Positions 1 to 8,233 of a stretch of 34,304 nucleotides of DNA are shown in pieces. A program made the position numbers and the translations under genes. The DNA comes from Candidatus Zhuqueibacterota bacterium. GTDB lineage: Bacteria; Zhuqueibacterota; Zhuqueibacteria; Residuimicrobiales; Krinioviventaceae. The notes below the pieces were generated by a model. That model made no database searches and was not told the origin of the DNA. It saw nothing but the letters and a program-made list of their open reading frames with translations. How positions within the stretch are numbered: the first letter of the stretch is position 1; each line of letters starts with the position of its first letter. The stretch spans positions 1 to 34,304 of the forward strand of contig JAFGKD010000097.1 of the NCBI GenBank assembly GCA_016928775.1, written 5' to 3'.

Positions 1-219
1 AGCGCCGTCAATGCGCGAAATGCCGGCGACATTCCAGTACATCGACATGATATCATCCGATACCGCCACATAAGCGCCGCCCATACCTATGGCGCGTGCA
101 CCAACATCAATGTTCAAAAAACCGGCCGCTGTTGTTCCAACTTTGGTCACCTCTTGGGCGAATAGTGGCACGTTCACAACCAGTAGAACAGCCGTCCAAA
201 TTGCAATTAGTCTTTTCAT
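1..219 (-). CDS. PorV/PorQ-family outer membrane protein, N-terminal part (cut by window edge)
   Basis: The first 73 codons of a minus-strand gene are visible before the window ends. Residues 1-21 form a signal peptide (MKRLIAIW..., ending LFAQ). They are followed by GARAIGMGGAYVAVSDD and YWNVAGI, the N-terminal signature of the PorV/PorQ beta-barrel family (older name UPF0164). In T9SS bacteria, PorV is an outer-membrane protein that handles cargo carrying the C-terminal sorting domain; many FCB genomes have several paralogues. The ATG at 219 has a good ribosome site (AGAAGGAG) about 8 nt upstream. The gene lies 41 bp downstream of the large secreted-protein gene with no terminator between them, so they are probably cotranscribed. 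The family call is firm; the specific role is not known. Confidence 0.8.
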   Translation of the reverse strand, partial: MKRLIAIWTAVLLVVNVPLFAQEVTKVGTTAAGFLNIDVGARAIGMGGAYVAVSDDIMSMYWNVAGISRIDGA

Positions 220-260
220 TCTCAAGCTCCTTCTATTAAAAACTTTTTATTTTCAAGCGG

Positions 261-3200
261 CTATTTTATGATGGCAAATTTGCCAATTTTTTGACCGTGC
301 TCACCGGCATCGACGTGGTAAATGTAGACACCATAAGCGATTTCCATCTCGTCTTTGCTGAGCATGTTCCACACTTCTGTGCCATTTGCCATATCGTCAC
401 TATGATTGTGTTCAATTTCACGAACCAATTGACCACGAATATTAAAGATTTTGATCGTACAGTGTGACGGCAAATGGGTAAAGTGCAATTCACGTGGTCC
501 GCGACCATTGGTATAGGGATTGAGCGGTTCCCATGAATTGGTCACAACATAAGGATTGGGTACAACCTTGATCAGATCCATTTGAACAGCCGCTAATTCC
601 TGGTCAAGTTGACGACCCGTGGTGGTAAATTCGAAAACATCGTTCGACAAGAACGGTTTGCTTGTTTTGATTTGTAATATATCGCCGGCCCGGGGACTGC
701 GACGCAGCGAATCCACACCCTGGTAGTCGCCGGTGAGTACCAACTGCCACGTTATAATCGTCGAGTCATCTCGCGATTCCAGGAGAATAATCTCGTCGAT
801 TCTGTTCCGGTCCGTATAGGCAGTGAATTTGCCCTCTTCGCCGGGGAGAACATCGCGTTCATAAAAGCCAAACTCGACCGGGGCGCCGGTGGTCAAATTT
901 TTCACGGTAAAATTCACCGCTGTCGGCGGCAATATTCGGGCTGCGGAAATAGCGAGTTCAGCCGACGTATCAACACCGACCTCGCCAAATTCGAACAAAT
1001 AATCGTGCGCCAGGCCAATACCGTTGGTTCGACTGTAGCGATAGGGTACAAACTCCACGGCGTAAACACTATCATTATTATTCCAGTAGGAGCTGTCGGC
1101 ACGCATAGCCAATTGTGCCGGATTATAGAGCTCAACGATAAAACCTTCAGTGATCGGTTGTTTTGTTTCCGCATCCAATTGGCTGCTTTTATCGATCAGG
1201 GTTTGGCCGGTTGTGACGTTTAAGAGACTAAAATTTTTCGTCGCCACCACCCACTGATTCGATTCATTCTGCATAACAGTATCCTCAAAGACAATTTTGT
1301 AAGAATTATCGTCTTTGATAGCGGTTGCATCGACAATTTCATAGCCAACGCGACCGGTTGTGGTGCCACCTTCTGACAACACCATTTCGGATACGCTCGC
1401 TTCCTGAAAACCCAGGGATGGCGCTTCCGGACGGGCGACACCGACGTTGGTGCCTTTGTCAACCACCTGTCCGGTTTTGTCAATCGAGATATACTTTGCC
1501 GTTTCGGACGGCACAATGCCGAGCGAATCCGAGCCATGATCATAGGCGGTCACGGCATAATAGTATGTCTGGCCATTGACGCAGGTCGTATCCGTCCATG
1601 AGTTCACCAGTCCGGTGTCATCTCCAAGCCAAAATTGGACACCTTCGATATCCAGAAAAGAGTAGCCCTTGATGTCATTGGCCAGGTCAAATTGCACCAA
1701 TGGTTTGCGGAAACGCCCGGAGCCATAGCCGTCGGTGATCTCCGCCATGTCATTCCAGCCGGGATCGGTGGAGCGATAGATGCGATAGCCCTCAAAGTCG
1801 ACGCCTAAAATCGGATCAATGGACTGTTCGGCATAGGTATCCCAAATAAGGGTGACGCGGCCATCGCCGGGGATGAGTTTGAGTGTCGGCAAATTCGGCG
1901 CTTTGGCAAAGTTGTAATTTTCCAAATAAGTCCGCTCGGCATAGCTATGGTTACGGATCAGTTCATCGGGTGTGGGACCATAGCCGAAGAGCATACCGAT
2001 TGAGAATCGTTCAATATCTTGCGGTTTGAGCGGGAAATAACCGGAGCCCAAAAAGACGTCCGTGTTGCCGCCCCTGTCTAACAGATCATTAAGATATCCA
2101 GGCCGCACTGCTTCATCCCAGATAATTTGATCATCATATATTGGATAGATAGTCCACGGTTCGTGAATATTGAATGAAGTCAGACCAATCATATCGGATT
2201 CATCGATATCGGTTTTATCGATGTGTGGTTCCCCGGGGAGCAGGGTGCCGGCACCCGAGGTTGGCACACCGTCGCCTTCACCCGGATCGCCGGTTCGTGG
2301 CACACCATCCAGACCGACATCATCCGTGACCATATTCCAGTCGCCGTCATTATCAATATTGTCATCACGGCGCTCATCGATGAGGATATTCTGCAAACCG
2401 TCTCCGGTGAGATAGTTGATCGCTTTCAGACCAACGTAGAGAAAGTTATGCACGGCATTTTCGTCGCTGCCAAAAATCGAGCCGTTGCTTTCGTCGATCA
2501 GACCATTGAGATTGTTGTCGATCAGATCGTTCTGGATTTCTTCAGCGACATCACCGGGTTTGATGTGATATTCTCTGCCCAGATAGCGTATTTTTACGCC
2601 TTCGGCGGGCATTTTTGTGACCGTGCGTTCAAAGGATTTATAATCAGTGAGAACAATATCGTCGTTCAGGTTAATTTGTTTGGGAGCAAAGGTGTCTTCA
2701 GTGATGAACATACCGCCGGCTAATTCAACAGCATCGCCGTCATTATCAATGCCATCGAACGGATTACCGGGCGATTCAAAAAATGCCCAGCCTAACAGAC
2801 CAACGGGTGTCCATCCTCCACTGCCAATATTATCGATATCAAACTGGTATCCCAGGTTTGATTCAAGAATAAATGCGCCGCCATCGTCGTCACTGTCGAT
2901 GCCGACATTGGGTCCGGATACAAGGCCAAACACCATCTTGTCATGTTCATAGGTGCCAATATTCATCGCGTCATACAGGAAAAAGAGACAGTCTTCCACT
3001 AAAACATTGGACCATTGGAATTGACGCACTGTAGCACGAATGCCGAGGCCGCGGCGGCTCAGATCCGTGGAATCGGGATAAAATGGCCATTCGCGGTTAT
3101 TATAGTCGTCCATCACATAGTAGCTCTCCTGATCGGCGTTGAGTACGTTTTTGCCGAAATAGCCGTCCCAGGAGCCGGGCCAACCCGGATCAACAACATC

Positions 3201-3728
3201 GTCAAATTTGTCCGGCCAGGTATTTGGCCACGACCAGCGCCAGTGGCTCATGGCAACCTGTTTTTTTCGCTCATTGCCGTTTTGATCGGGTTCCGGAAAC
3301 TGATTGGCAAAATACGGTAACGGCGTCATAGACCACCAGTCACCCGTATTCGGATCAACATCGCCGGAGCTGGCGTTGCCAAGTGAACCCGGGGCGCTAC
3401 CGTTTCCTTCGGATAGGATTACGATACGTTCAGTTGTGCCGGTGCTGTCATCTATCACCTCAACCTCGGCGCCAATCATGGTCGCTGATTTGGAGAGATA
3501 TTCATAACCCGAGTTGATCGGCCATTCGCCGCCCAGCTCGTCGGATTGGCGATCACCGATCATACCGTCGTTATAAAAGACGGTTCGAATTTGATTACCT
3601 GAATGCAAGCCTGGCATGGACCACGTCTGATCACCATGTAATTGGTCGATCGTTATCTGCGCGAATAGTCCCGCGACAGAAAACAACGCGACGATCATTA
3701 CAAGGATGAATGTTCTGAATTTATACAT
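261..3728 (-). CDS. Large secreted protein with FN3/Ig-like region and sorting-type C-terminus, partner of the TonB receptor
   Basis: About 1155 residues with a signal peptide (ending GLFAQ). The first half is rich in W, Y, D and N and has scattered acidic calcium-loop-like segments (GIDSDDDGG, GIDNDGD, LIDNNLNGLIDE, DNIDNDGDWN). Around residues 640-740 there is a fibronectin-III-like segment (GYRIYRSTDP, YYYAVTAYDHG). The last ~90 residues (VVPNPYVVTN, IKIFNIRGQLVR, YGVYIYHVDAG) match the FlgD-Ig/T9SS-type C-terminal fold. An in-frame ATG lies at 3734, but GAGGAG directly abuts it, so I chose the second ATG at 3728 (spacing about 6 nt). It starts 19 bp after the TonB-receptor stop, so the two are almost certainly one transcript. 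I infer an exported surface protein working with the receptor. No enzyme domain was recognised. Confidence 0.8.
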   Translation of the reverse strand: MYKFRTFILVMIVALFSVAGLFAQITIDQLHGDQTWSMPGLHSGNQIRTVFYNDGMIGDRQSDELGGEWPINSGYEYLSKSATMIGAEVEVIDDSTGTTERIVILSEGNGSAPGSLGNASSGDVDPNTGDWWSMTPLPYFANQFPEPDQNGNERKKQVAMSHWRWSWPNTWPDKFDDVVDPGWPGSWDGYFGKNVLNADQESYYVMDDYNNREWPFYPDSTDLSRRGLGIRATVRQFQWSNVLVEDCLFFLYDAMNIGTYEHDKMVFGLVSGPNVGIDSDDDGGAFILESNLGYQFDIDNIGSGGWTPVGLLGWAFFESPGNPFDGIDNDGDAVELAGGMFITEDTFAPKQINLNDDIVLTDYKSFERTVTKMPAEGVKIRYLGREYHIKPGDVAEEIQNDLIDNNLNGLIDESNGSIFGSDENAVHNFLYVGLKAINYLTGDGLQNILIDERRDDNIDNDGDWNMVTDDVGLDGVPRTGDPGEGDGVPTSGAGTLLPGEPHIDKTDIDESDMIGLTSFNIHEPWTIYPIYDDQIIWDEAVRPGYLNDLLDRGGNTDVFLGSGYFPLKPQDIERFSIGMLFGYGPTPDELIRNHSYAERTYLENYNFAKAPNLPTLKLIPGDGRVTLIWDTYAEQSIDPILGVDFEGYRIYRSTDPGWNDMAEITDGYGSGRFRKPLVQFDLANDIKGYSFLDIEGVQFWLGDDTGLVNSWTDTTCVNGQTYYYAVTAYDHGSDSLGIVPSETAKYISIDKTGQVVDKGTNVGVARPEAPSLGFQEASVSEMVLSEGGTTTGRVGYEIVDATAIKDDNSYKIVFEDTVMQNESNQWVVATKNFSLLNVTTGQTLIDKSSQLDAETKQPITEGFIVELYNPAQLAMRADSSYWNNNDSVYAVEFVPYRYSRTNGIGLAHDYLFEFGEVGVDTSAELAISAARILPPTAVNFTVKNLTTGAPVEFGFYERDVLPGEEGKFTAYTDRNRIDEIILLESRDDSTIITWQLVLTGDYQGVDSLRRSPRAGDILQIKTSKPFLSNDVFEFTTTGRQLDQELAAVQMDLIKVVPNPYVVTNSWEPLNPYTNGRGPRELHFTHLPSHCTIKIFNIRGQLVREIEHNHSDDMANGTEVWNMLSKDEMEIAYGVYIYHVDAGEHGQKIGKFAIIK

Positions 3729-3747
3729 ATTCATCTCCTCTTATCAA

Positions 3748-6700
3748 TTAAAAGCCGATTCGCAAGCCAAGACGAATCAATCGCGGGGATATGTACCACG
3801 TCGGATTGCCAAAATAATCCTCCGGTGTGCTCACGCGTCGTTCATCGAACTGCACTGTGTTGAGTTTTGGATTTGTCGTATACTCCGGCGAACCGGTATC
3901 GGAATAGACATTGGTTATCGCTCGTGTATCAAACAGATTGTCGATATAGGTGAACAGACCGAGTCGCATGCCGTTTTTCAACCGCCATTCTTTATCGAGG
4001 CGAAAATCAGCATAATAGATAGTGGGACGACGTTCGCTGTTTTCCGGCAATCCGTTCAACTGTGCACCGCCGACAAAAGCGCCGCGTGCAAAACTTGGCG
4101 TATAGGGCAAACCTGATCGGTAAACGGCAATCATGGATGCCGTCCATCCTTTCCAGCGATAAATGAGTTGCGTATTCAAAGTCTGGCGTTGATCCCAGTT
4201 CATGGGAACGAGCGTTTTCTGCGGCTCCTGCTCTGAATTTATCGCGTTAAAGGCATCATTCGGATTTGAATAGGTGCCTTCAGCAATCATCCATGAATAA
4301 TCTAATTGGAAAGAAAGATTGCGCGTGAAGCGCTGTTCCATTTTAAAAGTGATGCCGCGAACGTTGGCATAATCCAGATTTTCGTAGGGGCTATAGAGCA
4401 CACCGGAACGATAAGTTTCTCTCGGTGCTCTCGTCCCAACCCAGTCACGAATATCGCGGTAGAATAACGTGATATCAACTCCCATACTGGAACCAATTTG
4501 CTGCTGTAAGCCTATTTCGTATTGTGTTGTGCGCTCCGGCTTTAAATCAGCGTTTCCGATAATGGTCTGGCTGCCACCGCTGCTCACGATAAAATCCGGA
4601 CGAGCGTATAGATATTGGAAAGTTGGCATCTGAAAAAAGTGCCCATAGGAAAAGTGAATAACGCCTTTATCGGTAATCGGATAAGCGATACCTAAACGTG
4701 GACTGATCTTCCATTTTGGATCGACCTTTGTATGCATGAAATCCTTGCGTTCTTCGACAGTATATTTGTCCAGGCTGGCTAAATAGGCTTCAAACTCTGC
4801 CGGTTCCAGCCCGGCGGCGATACTTTCATCAAAATCCTTATAAATATGTTTGTACTTGAACGGATTATAAACGTTGATATCCTCAGGATCAGTGGGCACG
4901 ACATAATTGGCGTCAAAATAGTCAAAACGAATGCCAATGTTCATGATAATATCTTTGAGCTCGAGCTTATCCTGGATATAAGCCGAAATCTCGCGCGGCT
5001 CGCGCGGCTCGGTGTAGATAGAACGTTGTGGAGAGCCGATGTTCGGTATCGCCGGTTTAAACGGTACAATCTGAATGCTATCGACAGGATCGACTGCCGG
5101 GATCAAACCATAACTGTCCAGCTCCAATTCATGCAGTCGGACCTCCAAACCAGCCTTTAGCTGATTTTTTTGATTGAATTGGCTTGTCAAATCAAATTTG
5201 CCGATCCAATAGGACGTTTTTCGCCAGCTGCGCCCCAAGTCCGTGCCGGCGCGCTTGAAACTGTAGCCGGTCGGATCCTGGGAAGAATCCGCATGGACAT
5301 ATCCCTCATAGTTGTTCGGATCAGGAATCCAGCGATAAGAATAGCCATAATACTCGACGGAATCTAACTGCGACGGGTCCAGACCGGGATCAAAAACAAC
5401 AGTTGCAAAATTGAGCCCTGTGGTGTCGGTCGGCATCTGATAGGTGACAAACCAGTTGGGACGGGCGTTGATATTCTCGTAGAGATAACTCTTGCCTTCG
5501 TTACTCATCCGGTTGATCTTGAGCTCATAAAATGTGTTTTCAGACAAGACATGGTTAAAGCTCAACAGGTGTGTCAAGGTTGTGCCAAAGGATTGATTGC
5601 GTCCTTCCGGAACATATTTGTACGCTTCCGAATAGCCGCGCGGGCTATAGCTGTCGGACGCATTCAAACTATAAGTCAATTTCATATTGTTGCTGAGCCG
5701 TAGCGCTAATTTACCGAGTCCGGTTAGACTTTGATTGCCGTTCATCGGGATGAGCGAGCTGTCGCCTGGAATCCCTTGTGGTTTATACCAGTCGCGTCCG
5801 TACAGATAACCCTCGCGCTCATAATAGCGGGCGTTGGCGAAAAAGGTCAATTTATTGTTGGTAAAGGGAATCGGACCACTCAAGCTACCTTGCACATTAT
5901 AAACGGGATTAAAATCGTCCAGCGGGAATTCTTCGTCGGGTTCCTGGCGAATCAGTTCTCCGGTGACCGGATCAAAGACATTGTTCACCTTTTTCATGAC
6001 ACCGTAGATACTATCACTGCTGGTGAAGTCTCCAACATACCCCATGATTTCGCCGTGGTATTCTGATCCGCCATCTTTGGTGATGATATTGACGATACCG
6101 GACATTGCCTGGCCATACTCGGCATTGAATGTACCGGAGATGACCTGAAGCTCTTCAATTGCCGGATTTTCGATGCGCGATGTGTTGCTGCCGTTGTAGC
6201 TGTCGGTTGTTGCCACGCCATCCACCCAGTAAGCGACCTCATTGGAACGGCCACCGCGAATATGGATGCCGCCGGCATTGACGACGCCAGCTTGCAGACT
6301 CAAGACCTCACCGACGCTCTCCGCGGGCAATGCTTCAATCTCTCGCGCGCTCACGGAAGCGAGCGATGAGGTCATATCCATTTGCACAATGGGGCGTTCT
6401 GCGACCACTGTCACTTCTTCACCAGCTTCGAGCACCGTGACCTGCAAATCAACATTGAGCGGCGTGGTCAGGTCAATGCGAACACCCACATCTTCGATGC
6501 GGTGCCGCTTATAACCCATCATCGTTACCACAACCGTATAATTGCCGGGCGGTACACCAATGACGGAAAAGTTGCCCTCAAGATCACTGGCGGCGCCCAG
6601 GGTGGTATTTTCGATGGTGACATTGGCGCCGGGCAACGGCTCTCGCGTCTCGGCATCACGAATGACGCCGGCTATTTTACCGGTGGTGCCGGCGTAAACT

Positions 6701-6759
6701 ACCTGCATGCTTGACAAGCAAAACAGGAGTAGAAAAAAAACAAAGCTCCTCTTGTTCAT
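3748..6759 (-). CDS. TonB-dependent outer membrane receptor with carboxypeptidase-regulatory-like domain
   Basis: About 1003 residues. A signal peptide (MNKRSFVFFLLLF..., ending VVYA) is followed by a CarboxypepD_reg-like beta-sandwich at about residues 27-115 (GVIRDAETREPLPGANV, DLEGNFSVIGVPPGNYTV). A plug domain follows at about 125-230 (LPAESVGEVLSLQAGVV, IHIRGGRSNEVAYWVDG, NAEYGQAMSGIVNIITKDG). The rest is a long beta-barrel ending in a terminal Phe (RLGLRIGF), as outer-membrane barrels do. An upstream in-frame ATG at 6819 exists, but the signal peptide starts at 6759, where AGGGAG lies about 9 nt upstream. The protein imports a large substrate using TonB energy. Neither a SusD-like gene nor glycan enzymes lie beside it, so the substrate is unknown. 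It lies 86 bp downstream of a LacI regulator, which suggests carbohydrate control. Confidence 0.92.
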   Translation of the reverse strand: MNKRSFVFFLLLFCLSSMQVVYAGTTGKIAGVIRDAETREPLPGANVTIENTTLGAASDLEGNFSVIGVPPGNYTVVVTMMGYKRHRIEDVGVRIDLTTPLNVDLQVTVLEAGEEVTVVAERPIVQMDMTSSLASVSAREIEALPAESVGEVLSLQAGVVNAGGIHIRGGRSNEVAYWVDGVATTDSYNGSNTSRIENPAIEELQVISGTFNAEYGQAMSGIVNIITKDGGSEYHGEIMGYVGDFTSSDSIYGVMKKVNNVFDPVTGELIRQEPDEEFPLDDFNPVYNVQGSLSGPIPFTNNKLTFFANARYYEREGYLYGRDWYKPQGIPGDSSLIPMNGNQSLTGLGKLALRLSNNMKLTYSLNASDSYSPRGYSEAYKYVPEGRNQSFGTTLTHLLSFNHVLSENTFYELKINRMSNEGKSYLYENINARPNWFVTYQMPTDTTGLNFATVVFDPGLDPSQLDSVEYYGYSYRWIPDPNNYEGYVHADSSQDPTGYSFKRAGTDLGRSWRKTSYWIGKFDLTSQFNQKNQLKAGLEVRLHELELDSYGLIPAVDPVDSIQIVPFKPAIPNIGSPQRSIYTEPREPREISAYIQDKLELKDIIMNIGIRFDYFDANYVVPTDPEDINVYNPFKYKHIYKDFDESIAAGLEPAEFEAYLASLDKYTVEERKDFMHTKVDPKWKISPRLGIAYPITDKGVIHFSYGHFFQMPTFQYLYARPDFIVSSGGSQTIIGNADLKPERTTQYEIGLQQQIGSSMGVDITLFYRDIRDWVGTRAPRETYRSGVLYSPYENLDYANVRGITFKMEQRFTRNLSFQLDYSWMIAEGTYSNPNDAFNAINSEQEPQKTLVPMNWDQRQTLNTQLIYRWKGWTASMIAVYRSGLPYTPSFARGAFVGGAQLNGLPENSERRPTIYYADFRLDKEWRLKNGMRLGLFTYIDNLFDTRAITNVYSDTGSPEYTTNPKLNTVQFDERRVSTPEDYFGNPTWYISPRLIRLGLRIGF

Positions 6760-6845
6760 GTTTTTACACTCCCTGATTAGTATGATATTATTTCGTAGCA
6801 GTTTATTTTTGGGAAACAACCTCCTTTTGTCTTTTATTATTATTA

Positions 6846-7889
6846 TCAGTTCTCGTAAAATTGCAAATTTTCTTTTGTGACAATATCGAGAGGCATCAGG
6901 ACGCGGGATTCGACTTTTTCTTTGAGAACAACCTGTTTATACAATTTAAAGATGCTCTCATAACCCTGCATCTCTGACCGCTGGCTGATTAAAAAATCAA
7001 TAGAGCCGTTTTTAAGGTGCGAAATATTTTCTTTGATCAAATCATAACCAATGACAAAAATCTTTTTTCCCGCAAAATGTTCGGCAAGATAGTCGGCGAC
7101 CTGGTAGGCGCACGCATTCGGCGTATAAATGCCGATCAAATCGCTATTTTCTGTCACGATCTTTTTGGTGATTTTATAATATGGCATTGATTCTCTGGCA
7201 TTAACTGTATAGGTAAGCAGATTGATATCGGTGTTATTATTAAAATAGGAAAAAAATCCTCGTACACGATCTTCTATATGATAATCCATTGGCTGCACTT
7301 TGATAATCGCCACAGTGCCATGTGCTGTTACAAGTATCCGCATCAACTTGGCGGACAAGACACCGCTTTGAAAAGAGTCCTCGCCAATGTATGAGAAACA
7401 GCGGGAATTGGGTATATAGGAATCGAGGAATATGTAGGGTAAGCGGTCGGGAATTTTTGTGAGGAATTTTTCGGTGGCTTGGGATAAAACCGGAGCAATG
7501 AGCAGGCCATCCAGCTCGCGAACCATTTGCAGCATTTTGCTGCAGGCCATTTCAAAGGATTGTTCCGAATATTTATCATAGTAAAAATATTTGACTTTGA
7601 CTTTATAAACATCAAGTTCACTTTGGGCTTTTTCAATCCCTTTGAGGGGCAACTCCCAATAATGCCCATCCTGCTCGGGAAATGGTACCAGAATACCAAA
7701 GCGGAAGGTCTTTGTCATTGACAGACTGCGGGCTAAAATATTGGGCTTGTAGTCCAGCTCGGAGATGATTCTTTTTACACGCTGTTCTGTTTCCAGCGAA
7801 ACGCGCCCCCTGCGATGAATCACTCTGTCAACCGTACCTACAGAAACATGAGCCCTATTTGCGATTTCTTTGAGTGTGGCCATCCTCAT
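6846..7889 (-). CDS. LacI-family transcriptional regulator
   Basis: 347 residues. The N-terminus is a LacI helix-turn-helix (ATLKEIANRAHVSVGTVDRV, then IHRRGRVS) with hinge helix KPNILARSLS. A periplasmic-binding-protein-like effector domain covers about residues 60-340 (FGILVPFPEQDGHYW, DGLLIAPV, YIFLDSYIPN, GVLSAKLM, GIYTPNAC, FVIGYDLI). The GTVDRV variant in the recognition region is typical of a subgroup that often binds sugars or polyols. Two in-frame ATGs (7889 and 7883) are six bases apart and neither has a strong ribosome site, so the start is uncertain by two codons. It sits directly upstream of the TonB-receptor genes on the same strand and probably regulates them and itself; the inducer cannot be read from sequence. 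Confidence 0.93.
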   Translation of the reverse strand: MRMATLKEIANRAHVSVGTVDRVIHRRGRVSLETEQRVKRIISELDYKPNILARSLSMTKTFRFGILVPFPEQDGHYWELPLKGIEKAQSELDVYKVKVKYFYYDKYSEQSFEMACSKMLQMVRELDGLLIAPVLSQATEKFLTKIPDRLPYIFLDSYIPNSRCFSYIGEDSFQSGVLSAKLMRILVTAHGTVAIIKVQPMDYHIEDRVRGFFSYFNNNTDINLLTYTVNARESMPYYKITKKIVTENSDLIGIYTPNACAYQVADYLAEHFAGKKIFVIGYDLIKENISHLKNGSIDFLISQRSEMQGYESIFKLYKQVVLKEKVESRVLMPLDIVTKENLQFYEN

Positions 7890-7948
7890 TCCGCGCGTTA
7901 TCGCACACGCAATTTAGTAAAAAAAATGGTCTTCAAAAAGGGGCTTTC

Positions 7949-7965
7949 GTAATGAGCATCGTTAC
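7949..7965. promoter_or_regulatory. Candidate LacI-type operator upstream of the regulator gene
   Basis: This 17-bp imperfect palindrome (GTAATGAGCATCGTTAC) has 6 of 8 matching base pairs around a central C: GTAA.GA and TC.TTAC. It lies 60 bp upstream of the LacI-family gene, where an autoregulatory operator would be expected. LacI-family operators are usually dyads of this size. I found no clear second copy in front of the TonB-receptor gene, which weakens the call. Confidence 0.3.
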
Positions 7966-8120
7966 AAATATTATCGGTTGGTAAAAAGTTGAGAGTATCT
8001 GTTTTAAACTTGAACAAAATATCCAAAGTTACATAAAATGTCAAGTGAAAATTTCTGGGAATCCGCTTTTTTCAAATATTCATAACATTCAGTTTATCTT
8101 GAATTAAAAAGGTCGTCTTC

Positions 8121-8222
8121 TTTTCTTAACCTGAAAAACTCATTCACACAAAGCCGCAAAGACTGTTTTTATTTGACTTGATCTTTGTGTGAAAAGTTTG
8201 TGAATAATGCAGGTTAAGAAAA
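8121..8222. repeat. Long imperfect inverted repeat (candidate dispersed element)
   Basis: The outer arms are 13 bp and perfectly complementary: TTTTCTTAACCTG at 8121-8133 and CAGGTTAAGAAAA at 8210-8222. The inner arms are 11 bp and also perfect: TTCACACAAAG at 8143-8153 and CTTTGTGTGAA at 8183-8193. The loop is about 29 nt. It sits just past the foldase stop codon. The CACAAAGCCGCAAAG phrase resembles intergenic repeats found in many environmental bacterial genomes, so a small non-autonomous repeat is likely. It may also end transcription. No transposase or clear target-site duplication is visible. Confidence 0.65.
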
Positions 8223-8233
8223 TTTAGGCGACT

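Larger units (their letters stand above)
7890..8233. other. Intergenic region, 344 bp, AT-rich
   Basis: This stretch separates the LacI gene from the foldase gene, both on the minus strand. It holds the candidate operator near the LacI end and a long inverted repeat (8121-8222) near the foldase stop codon. The middle part (about 7970-8115) is AT-rich with no open frame or RNA structure that I can recognise; it probably contains the lacI promoter. Confidence 0.6.

Noticed and set aside
2223..2723. 166-codon plus-strand open frame
   Set aside because: Antisense to the large secreted protein; long antisense frames follow from its codon bias.
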